Shown: positions 45,231 to 56,952 of the stretch, piece by piece | Position numbering within the stretch: the first letter of the stretch is position 1 | How the letters are laid out: each line of letters begins with the position of its first letter | Assembly: GCA_030686995.1 (NCBI GenBank) | Contig: CM060695.1 | Span: 97,678,871-97,742,870 of the forward strand | Reading direction: 5' to 3' | Source: Artemisia argyi | Lineage: Eukaryota > Streptophyta > Magnoliopsida > Asterales > Asteraceae | Length of the DNA stretch: 64,000 nt | Position numbers and translations under genes: made by a program | The notes under the pieces: generated by a model | Seen by the model: only the letters and a program-made list of their open reading frames with translations | Told to the model about the DNA's origin: nothing | The model's database searches: none

Positions 45231-48200
45231 AAGGAACTTCGTCCCGAAGTTTAGTTTATGTTGGTCTCTGAAAACGTATTGGTGAAAAGGTGATGATATA
45301 CGAGAATTCCAGCGAACTCTAACGATAGGAATTCGACTCTGTTTCAACTGTTTGACCACACGGTCCATGATTTCTGTTGGTTCTCTTACAAGGTCTGAGA
45401 TTGTCATTTGGGATGAATCTCTTCCAATGGAATCATGAGTGACTCATCTGTAAGTCATTTCTGGGGATCTGAAAATGTGAAATATGTTCGTGTAATCCTG
45501 TTGTTCTCTGGCAATGTTCAAATCTGACGGCCACTAGGCCTACCCTGTCTGAAATATAAATGGTCCAGTGTATATTGGTGTAACTTTCCAAGTTTTCTGA
45601 ACGATAACATGCCTTTCCTAGGCAGAACTTTCTGCATAACTCTGCAGAACTTGAAGTTTTAATGGTTTACGACTTATTGAACTTGTAACTGATTCTTGAC
45701 TTGTATAAAATTTCTGGTTATCTCATGAATGCCTACTGAACTAGTGAGTTGAGCTTTTTCTGAATTTGGCCCATCAATCGATGGTCTGCGCTTCTTAATG
45801 TTTTAAATGTGATACTTGGTAATATATACTGCTGAATTCTGTCAGAACTCAAATTTGTATGCTAGTTGGTCGATTCTAAAATGAATCTTAAATAGTCCAA
45901 TATGCTAAAGGTTCAACCTTTCTTGTTATCCAATTTGTATCATGCCAATCCAAGGCAATGCTTTTAACTTAGTTTGTTCTCCTACCTGAATCTGGATGGT
46001 TTGTTGTTCAGGATATCCAATCCAAATGATGTGTGTTATGTACCAACCTAACTTCTGCCAGTTTCCCGTTGTTGGTGTGATAACTATTGTTGTAGATGAA
46101 TTTGATTTATGTTGAGTGATTAGTCCAACCATTTACAGGGTCAATCACTCATGCTCTGAGCATACCTTCCTATGTTTGAATTGTTCTCTCGCTTTGACCA
46201 TCGTTCTGAGAGTGATAGGTGATGTTCACATCTAAATGGGTTTCTGAAGGAAATCCTGAAATGATTACCGGAAGTCCAAGTTGAATCGGTTTCCTTAACA
46301 GGAAATACTGAAATGGGTACAATAAACCTTTGTGACTAATTCCATAACGTTCGGTCCTTCGAACTTGGCGTTATCTGAAGGGATAGCATATAGGTAAGAA
46401 TTTGATTCCTTGTGTTTTGTTCCAACGGATGATAAAACATATGTTTTTCTTTGCCTATTGGGTTTGGTCTCCACTACTGAAGTTCGTGATCAATTTGTGA
46501 TGTCCTCCTAATTCCTTCACCACATATACCAAATATTCTCTATTGTCCAGTCACAAATCCTAAATGCATAAGCGATGTTGTAGAGAAATTGGTTCTGGAA
46601 ATTTGTCTCGCGATTGTGAGTTTTAGTTGAAATCCTTTTCTGAATAAACGAATTTAGAAAAATGGAGCAAATGATTTACTGAGTAATATTTTCCTTGATG
46701 ATTCAAAATCCAGTAGTTATGAAATAGGAACTGTTTTCAAACATGTTGTGATTAAGACTGCTTACCAAAGTTTGATGTTTATGTATATTTCTCATTGTAC
46801 AATAGTGTTGCTAAAGTTTGACCAAAAAGGATCGCACTTGTTCAAAATAGGAATTTCAGAAATCATTTTTCCACAGGGTATGTGATTTATGTAAACGCAT
46901 CAACTTTATTTAAAAGTGAAAACACTGAAAAGGATAAAATGGTAGAATAGGAAATGTTCGCTTAAATGCATAAATGTCTAACACTTAGTTCCTGAAGTTG
47001 GATAATGTCTATTGATGGTTATCTGGCATAACTACAAGCATAGGCATTTAGACTAACTTAAGTCCTGAAATAGTTCATCGTTGTAATTGGCAAGACGAAG
47101 GTATCACTTGATGTTGTGTCGATGAATGTCTATTCTGTTTTCCCATGTAGATGAGGAGATATGTTCTGGTTTGATCCCTTGCTTGGTATGAAGGTGAGGT
47201 TATCTGAAATTTCTAGTGACATAAGGCCTTAGAGGAAATTACATCGATATTCTTGATTCAAACAATTGTACTTTGTGAAAACTTACTGCAGGAAAGTTTA
47301 TGTATGGATGAGGCCATGTTTAAATGAAATGCTCTACAGTCTCAATTAGAAGCTTGGTGTACTTCTATTGTGTTGTCCTGCGGACATTTATTGAGTTCAA
47401 TCCTGTAGCTCAGTATAGTTAGTACCCTTGAATAATAACATTGGACAACTAGGTTAAAGATGGTGATTCGGATGGTCTCGCAGTATCTTAGAATTTGTTG
47501 TTGAGTTATGAATTCTCTCACTATATACTTCTAGTTCTGGTTAGTAGTTCTGTAATCCTTTCGTTGCTTCTATTGTATAAAGGAATCATGCATGTAATTG
47601 ATATGGAAAGTCTCTTCTAGGGAAGTCAATGGGAAAATCCAACTTAATGTCTGAATGAGTGACTGGTGGGGTAAGTATCCAGAGATAGTTCGGCAAAAGG
47701 GATGTTTATGAAAGAGTTCCTTTGTTTACAAAGCTTTCGAATGAAGATTGTTATTAACAATCCTTTGAAAAGGTAATTATTTCCTTCATGGCATAATCCT
47801 TCCTGAATTTTACATAGGTGATCAGGCTATGTACAATTGAGGACTAATGATGCGATGTTGGATTTTGTCAAAATATCATAGCTTTCCTCAAAAGTTTTAG
47901 ATGGTGTTCAACGCATTGTTATTAAAATGGTATCCTTATGTTTTCTTTCAAGTAACATGAAAATTGCTTCGCGTAACAATAGTAAATACTTGGTGTAACG
48001 ACAGAAAAATCAATGTATAGGATGGTAATAAAATAGCTTACTTCAGAAATTTTTCTGTAAAACAGTTTCCCCATATGATAGTAAAATAGCTTGAATGGTG
48101 TATTGGATACGTGGGTGAATTTTGTCGAATGGTAATAGTCTACTAATTCGTCAAAAACGAAATCAACCTAATTCCTGATGAGATAATGCTAAAATGTTGC

Positions 48201-48830
48201 GAAACAATTGAAGTCTGAGCAAATGGGAATGGAAAAGGAAATGACAATGATGGTACTAGTGAATGGAATACTACCCTCTTTCGCGCTACCTCGCGACATC
48301 CAAAAGGTAAAACTAAAGTACACACTGTGGGAAGGCCAATAGTGTAATAAGTAACTGATGGTGGTGATAGTACCTGAGTAGTAAGTGCCCTACTAGTGAT
48401 GGAAAGAAAACACACTATCTTCCTTGCAATAAGCATCCTAATAAGTCCATTAAGATTAATTCTGAATACACTACCAAAAGGCATTCTATGTACGGGCTGA
48501 ATGATAGGAAAACTCTGTTCCTATGGCAAATCAATAGTACTAATGGTGGTGTAAGTGCAAATGATGGTATAATGGTAGTGGAAGATGACAAAGCATATTC
48601 AATGTCGGAATCCGATAATAGGATGTCAGGGTGAGTATCTGAAGACATGTCACTTGTGAACCAGGTCAATAAAATGATGAACATATACGGATATGAGTAT
48701 AAATAACTCGCACAAGGGATGTATAAAACAACATGTATCATGATTATGCACTTATGATGAAATGATGAGATGCTATGATGATGCGGTTATAGTCTAGGGT
48801 CCAAGATACATCCTAGTTCGCTATAACCTT

Positions 48831-48844
48831 AGCTCTGATGCCAA
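48831..48844 (-). promoter_or_regulatory. Primer-binding site of T2
   Basis: The minus strand reads TTGGCATCAGAGCT two bases inside the 5' LTR. It resembles the iMet complement with one change (GCATC for GTATC). Confidence 0.85.
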
Positions 48845-48846
48845 TC

Positions 48847-51800
48847 TGTCACACCCCCAATTTACCTGACTTGCAGCGGAATGGAATACCTGGGGGTGTC
48901 TGTCATAGCACCACAGTTACAGTTACATTGAACGACCTAAAGTGTCGTTTGGAAAATACTGCATTTGATCATTGAAATAATTCAGAGTTTACAACATGAG
49001 GTCCCCAAAATGTGTTGCATGTTTATGAAAAACAAGTCGTACTAGATCAAATGTTTACATAAGTGCATGAAATAATGATGAGACGCGTCGACTCCGCGAC
49101 TCCATGAAGGTCCAAATGCATGTCACATGAGCTACCTTAATAACCTGAAATACATTGCTAAAACGTCAACACGAATGTTGGTGAATTCCATAGGTTTGTA
49201 AAATGTACTGATGTACGGCCACCACAAGTAAAAATGCAAGATAAAAATCTCGTAAAAATTGTACAATAGCCTTAAGCTCATGACACCGAAGCTATGACTG
49301 ATGAAATTCTATGCCCCTCCCGAATGTTCTGCCGAAACATTCAAATGTAAAAGACATGACATGCATCCGCTTACTGTTGGTATCCACTACCACGGATGGA
49401 GGCGTCACCCTCGATAGATCTATCCACTCACTCTCGCTTAGTACTTGAAATTAACGGTTCATGATGTTACAGGGGACTTAGCACTTGGCAAGGTAACTTA
49501 AGCTATGTACATGTTTGAATACTTGGGCTCGTACTGAAATAATTGATGCAATGTATTCCCCCCGTGGGATTTGAAAACAATCAAAAATGTTGAATTGAAA
49601 ACGGGGCTATGAAAACTCACCTCAACTGATGAAACCGTGATGAAATGAAATGAACACCAATGAACAATTAGCTGTCGCAACCCAATATGATGGTACCATG
49701 AACATGTAATGAGCTGAAAAACAAGGCGCGCACACTAGCCGCAACCTAATATGAATGATGAACGATCTACTTTAGATCATGAAGTGATGTTATGAATGTC
49801 CATGCACATGTTTCCTATACCACTCTACTCTTTGAAAAGCACTTGTTGTTATCAAAATTATATAATCCAAGAATTTGGAAAAATATTGCTATTAGAAAAT
49901 ATAAATAGCTAGTTATAATATATATATACTTATATATATATAACGTAAGTTTCCATGTTAGCGTTGAAATACTCGGGTTGTAATCCTTGAAATGATGAAA
50001 ATATACTCGTAATAACTAATACTACATTAGTTATAAAGCTCGGTACTTAATATTATTTCTAGCTCAAAAATGTACTTCGTAGTTTTTGTGCCAAATTTAA
50101 TAAAAGCTGTCAATATAAAATGGTTTTAGCCGATTTTCAAACGTGAATATCTTTGTCGTTACTTGTCCGTTTTACTTGTTCTTTATATCCACGGTTACGT
50201 CTTAGTATGTAGTAATATATTTTGGAAAGCTCGGCTCCTCCGGGTTACATCTAAAGTCTCTTTTTGTCCAATGAAAAACGTCCAACAGCAACTATTTTCA
50301 GAAAAATACTTTTCGTCAACAATCTTGTAAAAATCATAACTTCTTCGTTATAAGCTCTTTTTAATCCGTTCTTTCGCCTACGGATTCGTTTTTGAAAGTA
50401 TTTTCTAAAAATTTTGCCAAAGTTTCCTTGGTGTTTACTGATTTTCCAGATTTTTACAAAATGGGACAGCATGTCTAAAATAGGTTCCAAATCAAGTTTC
50501 CAAGGTTAAAAACCAATTTCTACCATCACCAAACCTCTTGTAATCACCACATGACTAATCTAATCTTACCATACACCTTCTTAGGGTGCCATGGACTCCT
50601 AACCAAGTTATTAGAGCTAGGGGATTCATAACAAATAAGTTAGGGTTTGTATGTTTGTTTTTAGCCAAAATAAAGTGTGGTATAGCTACTTGTACATGGT
50701 TTTTAGCATAATACTTATGTAATACATGTAAAAATAGGATGATCCATAAAAAAATAAAGATGAAAACTTACTTGACAAAATGAGATGATTATTGGATGAT
50801 TATGCTTGATGTTCTTGTGTTTTTGTTGCTTGATTCTTGATTAGACTTGTAAAATGAACAACTTTTGTGTTTTACTTCATGAAAAATGATCACTTGATCT
50901 ATGAGATTGATTATGGTCGTGGGTTTGAAGAGAAAGAAAGGAAGAAGATGAACTTTTGATCTTAGCTTAAAAAGTATGTATTATGATTTTGTAAATTAGT
51001 AAAGTGATGTTATAATGTGTTTATTAGTCTAAAACTAGGATAGTTAATGCAATAGGTTAAGGGGTGGTCATGGGCCGGTTTTGGGTGTGAAAAGGAGTAG
51101 CCAAAACGGTTTTGATCACTTAGAAAATATAGTGTAGCGTTAAGTGTTATTACGCGTTATTCGTTAAAATCGGGTACCGGGTTTAATAGCAATAAACGTT
51201 CACGAAATTAACCGGGATGAAATAAAGTCATAATAATGATAAAAACATATTAAAAATATGTTGGGTACATTTACTGAGTGATCGGGTGATTATTGTTTAG
51301 TTTTCACGAAAACCGTCGTTATATTTATACGCGTACGTTATAAATAAAATAAATTTCCAAAATACTGGGTAACTGAATGTTATAACTTTTATGATGTTAA
51401 AATGGATATAAAAATATGTCGGGACCATTGTGGGAATATTTAGATATATTCGTCGTGTATAAACCATGTGTTAACGTTTACTATAATTACTTATACGTAA
51501 AAACGTTAAATGTACTGAATATAGTAATTTGAAAATCCTGAGAGTGGTATAACATGAAAATGCTGTTATGATGATATGCAGACTATCTCCAGTCCGTATG
51601 CAGTGTTCTCAACACTAATGAAATGAATTCGCACCTAACCCAATCCGGTTACGCGAATTTGAATACTCGTAAACTAAATTTACGATGAAATGTGTAATGC
51701 ACGTGAATGATGAAATCTTTTCCCTCAATGAATAGTGTTCCGTGAATAGTAAAATTTCTGAATGCTTCTCTGAATGTCAAACTGACACCAAAAATGATGA

Positions 51801-51905
51801 ATAGTAAACTGATGAATAGTGTTTTGATGAATAGTGTTTGATGAATAGTGTTTTTCCAAAGTTCGGGAAATGACCTGAAATGACCTGAAATGGTGAGTTA
51901 TGACA
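48847..51905 (-). repeat. 5' LTR of T2 (3059 bp)
   Basis: Copy of 42167-45216 with the palindrome GATAGATCTATC at 49413-49424. It carries an extra 10-bp duplication (ATGACCTGAA) near its 5' end in element orientation (about 51,870-51,890). Confidence 0.92.
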
Positions 51906-53002
51906 GGTATGCCCGAGGACACTGAGTGGGATTTCTCAGTGCCCTCCATTGGCTTTTGTTGTAGGCCTAGTGACTGGGTTATAATACTCAGGGTGTCCGC
52001 AGTCAAGGGCGGTAATTCATGCCCCTTTTTGGCAGCCTTAGGGTCAGAGGTCTCAGTGTCGAGTGACTTGGGTTGAGCCACCTTCCTGGACCCCTGTCCC
52101 TTCTTCCTCTTCACCTTTTTGGTGGGAGAGGGAATTAGTGATATAATATTGTCACCCTGGATAGCAGTAAGCATATATTGGGTCAGGGTGACTGGTGTAA
52201 CCTCTAGAGGGTCACGAGAGTAATTAGCCTGGTGTAACACTTCAGGCTCAAAACCTACTGCATCAGGCTTTGCATACTCAGACCCAAGCAAGTCTTGTAG
52301 GGCACAGGAAATGAATCTAGGGTATGACATAAGTTTTTGCCTAGACTTCCCCCCTAACTTTGCTATGAGGTCCTTGAAGATCAATTCTCCAAGGTCAATA
52401 AATTTACCCTCAATGAGACTGAACAATATCATTGCTTGGGTATTGTTCAATTGCTCAGTAGAGGATTTATTTTCCCCGAGGACCTGAATGACAAAGGTCA
52501 TTATTATCCTCCAGGGGGCTGGGAACCAGGTCTTGATGATTGGGGCTTTGGATAGTAGGGCCCCTGGTGACACTTCAGGGTGAAGTTTGTCATAAGGCCC
52601 TAGGGTCAGTAAGACCTCCTTCACATCTTTATCAGATGGTGGGACAACGAAGGTCTGTGTGTAATCAAGCCCAGTGGCTTTGGCAAAAGTTTTATAGTCA
52701 AGAGTTAGGGATTTAGTTCCATTCTTGACTGTAAACTTAATTTTGGCCTCTTTGGGCACATCAGGGCTTTCAACCACTGCTGTGCACCAAAATTACCTCA
52801 AATATTCAGGGTAGATGACTGAGGGGGTCTTTGTGAATGCGGTGGTCAGAAAGCAGTTCTGAAGGAACTTCACCACTTCCCTGTATTCAGGGAACCCTTC
52901 AGGGTAGGCAAAGTTCCCCACCACATTATTTTTGGTGAGGTCTATGGTTTCCATTTGGAAATCCACATTGGGTGCGTATTTTATAACCTTAGAAGAAGCC
53001 AT
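51906..53002 (-). pseudogene. S2 3' ORF, N-terminal part
   Basis: It begins at ATG 53002 (MASSKVIKYAPN) in the same strong start context as S1. TAA at 52793-52795 is shared with S1. The frame then continues open to the T2 insertion at 51910. The globular N-terminal domain is complete here. An ORF ending inside T2 LTR (51725) is an artefact of the insertion. Confidence 0.85.
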
Positions 53003-53624
53003 TTGATTTGATAAAAAGCCTGGTTTTGGTTTGAAAAATGGGTATGGGTGAGGAAACACACGCAGTTTTGAAAACAATTTGCAAGAGTTATGTTAAGATT
53101 ATAAAAGCGTGTGTGTGTTTCCCTTTTTGTGGGGGTATTTATAGGGTAAAGATTTGTGTGGTGATGTTGCGGATACCAAAGGTTTAATTTATTTAACCGA
53201 AACGGCATAATAATGTTGGTTTGATATCCGCATTAAATATCACGACTCCCATTACCCTATTTTCTCTCACATCGTGGATGAACAGTTGTGCGGCTCTGCA
53301 AATAATGCACTTTTGCAGAGAGAAATTATCACAACTTTTGTGTGTGAGGGAGCATTTAATGCTCAGTGATGTTTGGTGAGAGAGATGTGGGGGCCCAAGG
53401 AGTGGATGCCAGTTGTGTAAGTGACATATATTCCTATATTTAATAGGATTCAGTTACCTACCTGGGACATTAACTGACTAAATACTTAGAGCATTTAGTT
53501 AGGGTATTCAATGCCATTTTTCATCCTGAGCCCCCTGAATGATTTTTCATTCAATAAAAATGTGTTTTCAGGAAGGGTGTGATCAGGGACCTAGAGAATT
53601 TACATCAGGTTGGAACACTTTTGA
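53003..53624 (-). promoter_or_regulatory. S2 pol-3' ORF spacer with conserved TATA box
   Basis: The minus strand carries TATAAATA at 53143-53136, about 134 bp upstream of the ATG at 53002, as in S1. The CTCTGCAAA/TTTGCAGAG and GAGCATT/AATGCTC inverted repeats are also kept near 53,295-53,365. Conservation is expected from recent common origin, so it is weak evidence of function by itself. Confidence 0.55.
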
Positions 53625-56600
53625 TCAGTTTCCTGATTCTATGTCCAACATGCCCAATTCAGCTTTCAATCTTGTGAAAGTGGATTCATCCAAAGGTTTT
53701 GTGAAGATATCAGCTAGCTGATACTCAGTGGGGATGAAATGTAGTTCAATTTCTCCATTTGATATATGGTCCCTGATAAAGTGGTATCTGATGTCAATGT
53801 GTTTGGTTCTTTGATGAAGCACTGGGTTGTTTGAGATGGCTATGGCACTTGTATTATCATAAAAGATAGGTACCATCTTGTACTGAATGCCATAGTCACT
53901 CAGTTGGCTTTTCATCCATAGTACATTTGCACAACATCCTGCAGTAGCCATATATTCAGCTTCAGCTGAGGACATGGCCACTGATTGTTGTTTCTTTGTA
54001 CTCCAACACACAAGTTTACCACCAAGAAGTTAGCAGGATCCTGAAGTACTTTTCCTATCCATGTTACATCCTGCATAGTCAGAGTCAGTGTACCCTTTGA
54101 GATCAAATCCTGAACATTTTGGGTAATACAAACCAAGGTTTGGAGTACCCTTCAGGTACCTGATAATTCTCTTGACAGCAGTGAGATGTGATTCTTTTGG
54201 GTCAGCCTGGTATCTTGCACACAGGCACACTGAGAATTGGATATCAGGCCTTGAGGCAAGTAAGTACATCAGGGAGCCAATCATTCCTCTGTATTGGGTT
54301 TGATTCACTGATTTTCCAGTGAGATCAGGGCCAAGGTTGTTTGGAGGAACCATAGGAGTTTTTACTGAAGAGCATTCAGTGAGCTCATACTTCTTCAGTA
54401 GGTTCCTGAGGTATTTCTCTTGGCAAATGGATATTCCTTTTTCAGTTTGTTTAATTTGTAGTCCAAGAAAGTATGTGAGTTCACCCATCATGCTCATTTC
54501 AAACTTTGTGGTCATAAGTTTTTCAAATTGTTTGCAAAGTTTGTAACTTGTTGAGCCAAAGATGATGTCATCAACATACACTTGGACAAGAATGACATCA
54601 TCCTTTGTTCTGTAGATGAACAGTGTGTTGTCAATTCTTCCTCTGACAAACTTGTTTTGGATCAGGAAGGCTGAAAGAGTTTCATACCATGCCCTGGGAG
54701 CTTGTTTCAGTCCATAGAGGGCTTTGTTCAGCTTATAGACATGGTTAGGGTATTCACTACTTTCGAAACCAGGCGGCTGTTGCACATAAACTTCTTTGAT
54801 GTTACCATTCAGGAATGCACTTTTAACATCCATTTGGTAAACTTTAAAGTTCATGTAAGTTGCATAGGCAAGGAAGATCCTGATGGCTTCCATTCTAGCA
54901 ACAGGTGCAAAGGTTTCCTCATAGTCTATGCCTTCCTGTTGATTATATCCTTTGGCAACCAGTCTTGCTTTGTTTTTGATAACTGTGCCATTCTCATCAG
55001 TCTTATTCTTAAAGACCCATTTCATACCAATGATTAAAACACCCTGGGGGCATTCAACAAGGGTCATGACATCATTTCTGTCAAATTGTTCCAATTCATC
55101 TCTCATGGCCTGAACCCAACTTTCATAAGTCAGGGCTTCTTTGACATTTTTAGGCTCAATTTCTGAGAGATAGTCAGCATAAAGACATATATTGGCAGTG
55201 GCAGCCTTGAGTTTGGCAGCCTTGCTTCTTGTGAGCATGCCTTCAGTGGGTACACCAATGATGTTCACAAGCTCAATGATTTTGGATCTAGTCCAGCTAT
55301 CCTGGGGTTTGGGATAGGAATTTGAGTTTGTAGGAGCCTGATTAGGTTCAGACTCAGGAACATGAGGTAACTCATCAATATGTACTTCAGTGACAACTGT
55401 AGGAACAATTTGTTCTGTGGGTTCCTGAACATTTTGTTCAGTGGTGTCAGTCTCATTTGAGACAGGCAGAGTTTCTATGAACTTACTGATAGGTGGTTGG
55501 GGTAGGTTGTGAGGGATGATGTAATAGGAGACATCAGCATCAGCTTGGTATTGAGTTGAGGGATTATTCTCAGGATGATACTCATCAGGAGGATATCTTG
55601 ATGAGTCATCAATACCAATCTCTTCTACTGAGGAATTTGAGAACCTGATGGATTCAGTGCTCTCATCAACAGTAATGTAATAAGTTTCCTCAGTTTGCTG
55701 TCTCCATGTGTTGAACACCCTGAAGGCCTTATAGACCAAGGAATATCCCAGGAAGTATCCATCATCAGCTTTGGCATCAAATTTTCCTAAGTGATCCTTG
55801 TGATTATGTATAAACACAGGACACCCAAATACATGAAAATAGCTGATGTCAGGAATCCTTCCTTTGAATATCTCATAAGGTGTCTTATTATGCCTTTTCA
55901 CAATGATTGACCTGTTTTGAGTGTAGCAAGCTGTTTTAACTGCCTCAGTCCAAAAATGTTTTGAGAGGACTGAGCCATTCAGCATTGTTCTTGCTGCCTC
56001 AATGAGTGTTCTATTTCTCCTTTCAGCTACTCCATTTTGTTCAGGAGTATAGGGAGAAGTGAAATTTTGAGAAATTCCTTTCTCATCACAAAAACACTCA
56101 AGGTCTTGGTTTTTAAATTCAGTGCCATTGTCAGTCCTGATCTGTTTAACTTTGACATCATTTTGATTTTCAATGTTCCTGACAAATGACATGATGGTTT
56201 CAGCTGCCTGACTCTTTTTGGTCAGGAAGTAAACCCAAGTATATCTTGAGTATTCATCCACTATGACCAGAGTGTACTTCTCATGGTGTATGGACATTGG
56301 ACTGACAGGTCCAAAAAAGGTCCATATGAAGAAGATGCAGGCAGCTTTTGATGGAAAAGGTTTGTTTGGTTTTGAATGATGCCCTGTGGTGTTTTCCTTT
56401 TTCACAAGCAGAACAAGGCTTGTCTTTGGTATACACCAGGGATGGAAGGCCCAGAACTTTGTTCTGTTTGGCCAGGTTGTTGATGCTTTTGAAGTTGAGA
56501 TGAGAGAGTCTCCTATGCCATAGCTAGTTGATTGTCTCACTTCCCTTTGAGAATAGGCAAGTCCCATTTTGAGTCAGGGATGACATGTCAAGGACATATA

Positions 56601-56952
56601 CATCATCCCTCCTGGGGGCAATCAACACAACTTCCTTATTGGCATTAAAGATGGTCCCTCTCTTGTCATCAAACTGAACTATGTATTTGGCATCACATAG
56701 TTAGGAAACACTTATCAGGTTGTACTTCAGACCATTAACATAAGCTATTCTTGTAAAAACTATACCATTGCAGTTTACTGAACCATAACCCTCAGTGGGA
56801 GCTGATGAGTTATCACCAAATACTACTTTGGGTCCTGGTTCTTCCACATATTTGTGCAGAAAGCTTTTCACACCAGTCATACTTCTGGAGCATCCACTGT
56901 CTAGATGTCAGGTAGGATCCTTGATGTGTTTCTGCACAAACAGTAAACTGGG
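53625..56952 (-). pseudogene. S2 pol, multiply broken
   Basis: Same domains and order as S1 pol, with the usual YVDDIIFG catalytic motif and the 63-bp GAG-pre-integrase segment (about 56,609-56,671) that S1 lacks. Lesions relative to S1: TGA at 56908-56910 (Trp codon), TAA at 56701-56703 (Gln), TAG at 56524-56526 (Trp), a frameshift in a six-base A run at 56313-56318 (five in S1), a one-codon deletion near 54,790, and TAA at 54030-54032 (Gln) in RNase H. It cannot encode a functional polyprotein. Confidence 0.9.

Larger units (their letters stand above)
45217..48846 (-). pseudogene. T2 interior: decayed extra ORF and pol remnants
   Basis: No long ORF survives. Minus-strand remnants aligned by eye to T1 are: the start of the extra ORF (near 48,650, MSSDTHPDILLSDSD); the integrase core around the DGQSERT region (46141-46235, T1 equivalent about 33,000-33,090); the following integrase segment (about 45930-46132); the integrase C-terminus (about 45420-45620); and a chromodomain piece (about 45300-45400) lacking its second half. 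They are collinear with T1 but carry many stops, substitutions and deletions. I could not place gag or RT remnants in 46240-48400 with confidence. The short ORFs here are fragments. Confidence 0.75.
42167..51905 (-). mobile_element. Chromovirus T2, non-autonomous, with perfect TSD
   Basis: A 9.7-kb minus-strand element lies in the 3' ORF of S2. The 5' LTR is 51905-48847 (3059 bp) and the 3' LTR 45216-42167 (3050 bp), with termini TGTCAC and TGACA. The target duplication GGTAT is perfect (42162-42166 and 51906-51910). By eye the LTRs differ at only about a dozen positions (about 0.4%) plus a 10-bp duplication near the right end. The 3.6-kb interior has no intact gene; it is shorter than that of T1 (6.3 kb) and full of stops. 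Confidence 0.92.

Noticed and set aside
45926..46132. T2 fragment first read as gag zinc-knuckle relic
   Set aside because: It aligns better with the integrase segment following the DGQSERT region of T1, and the adjacent 46141-46235 matches that region, so the order is collinear pol.
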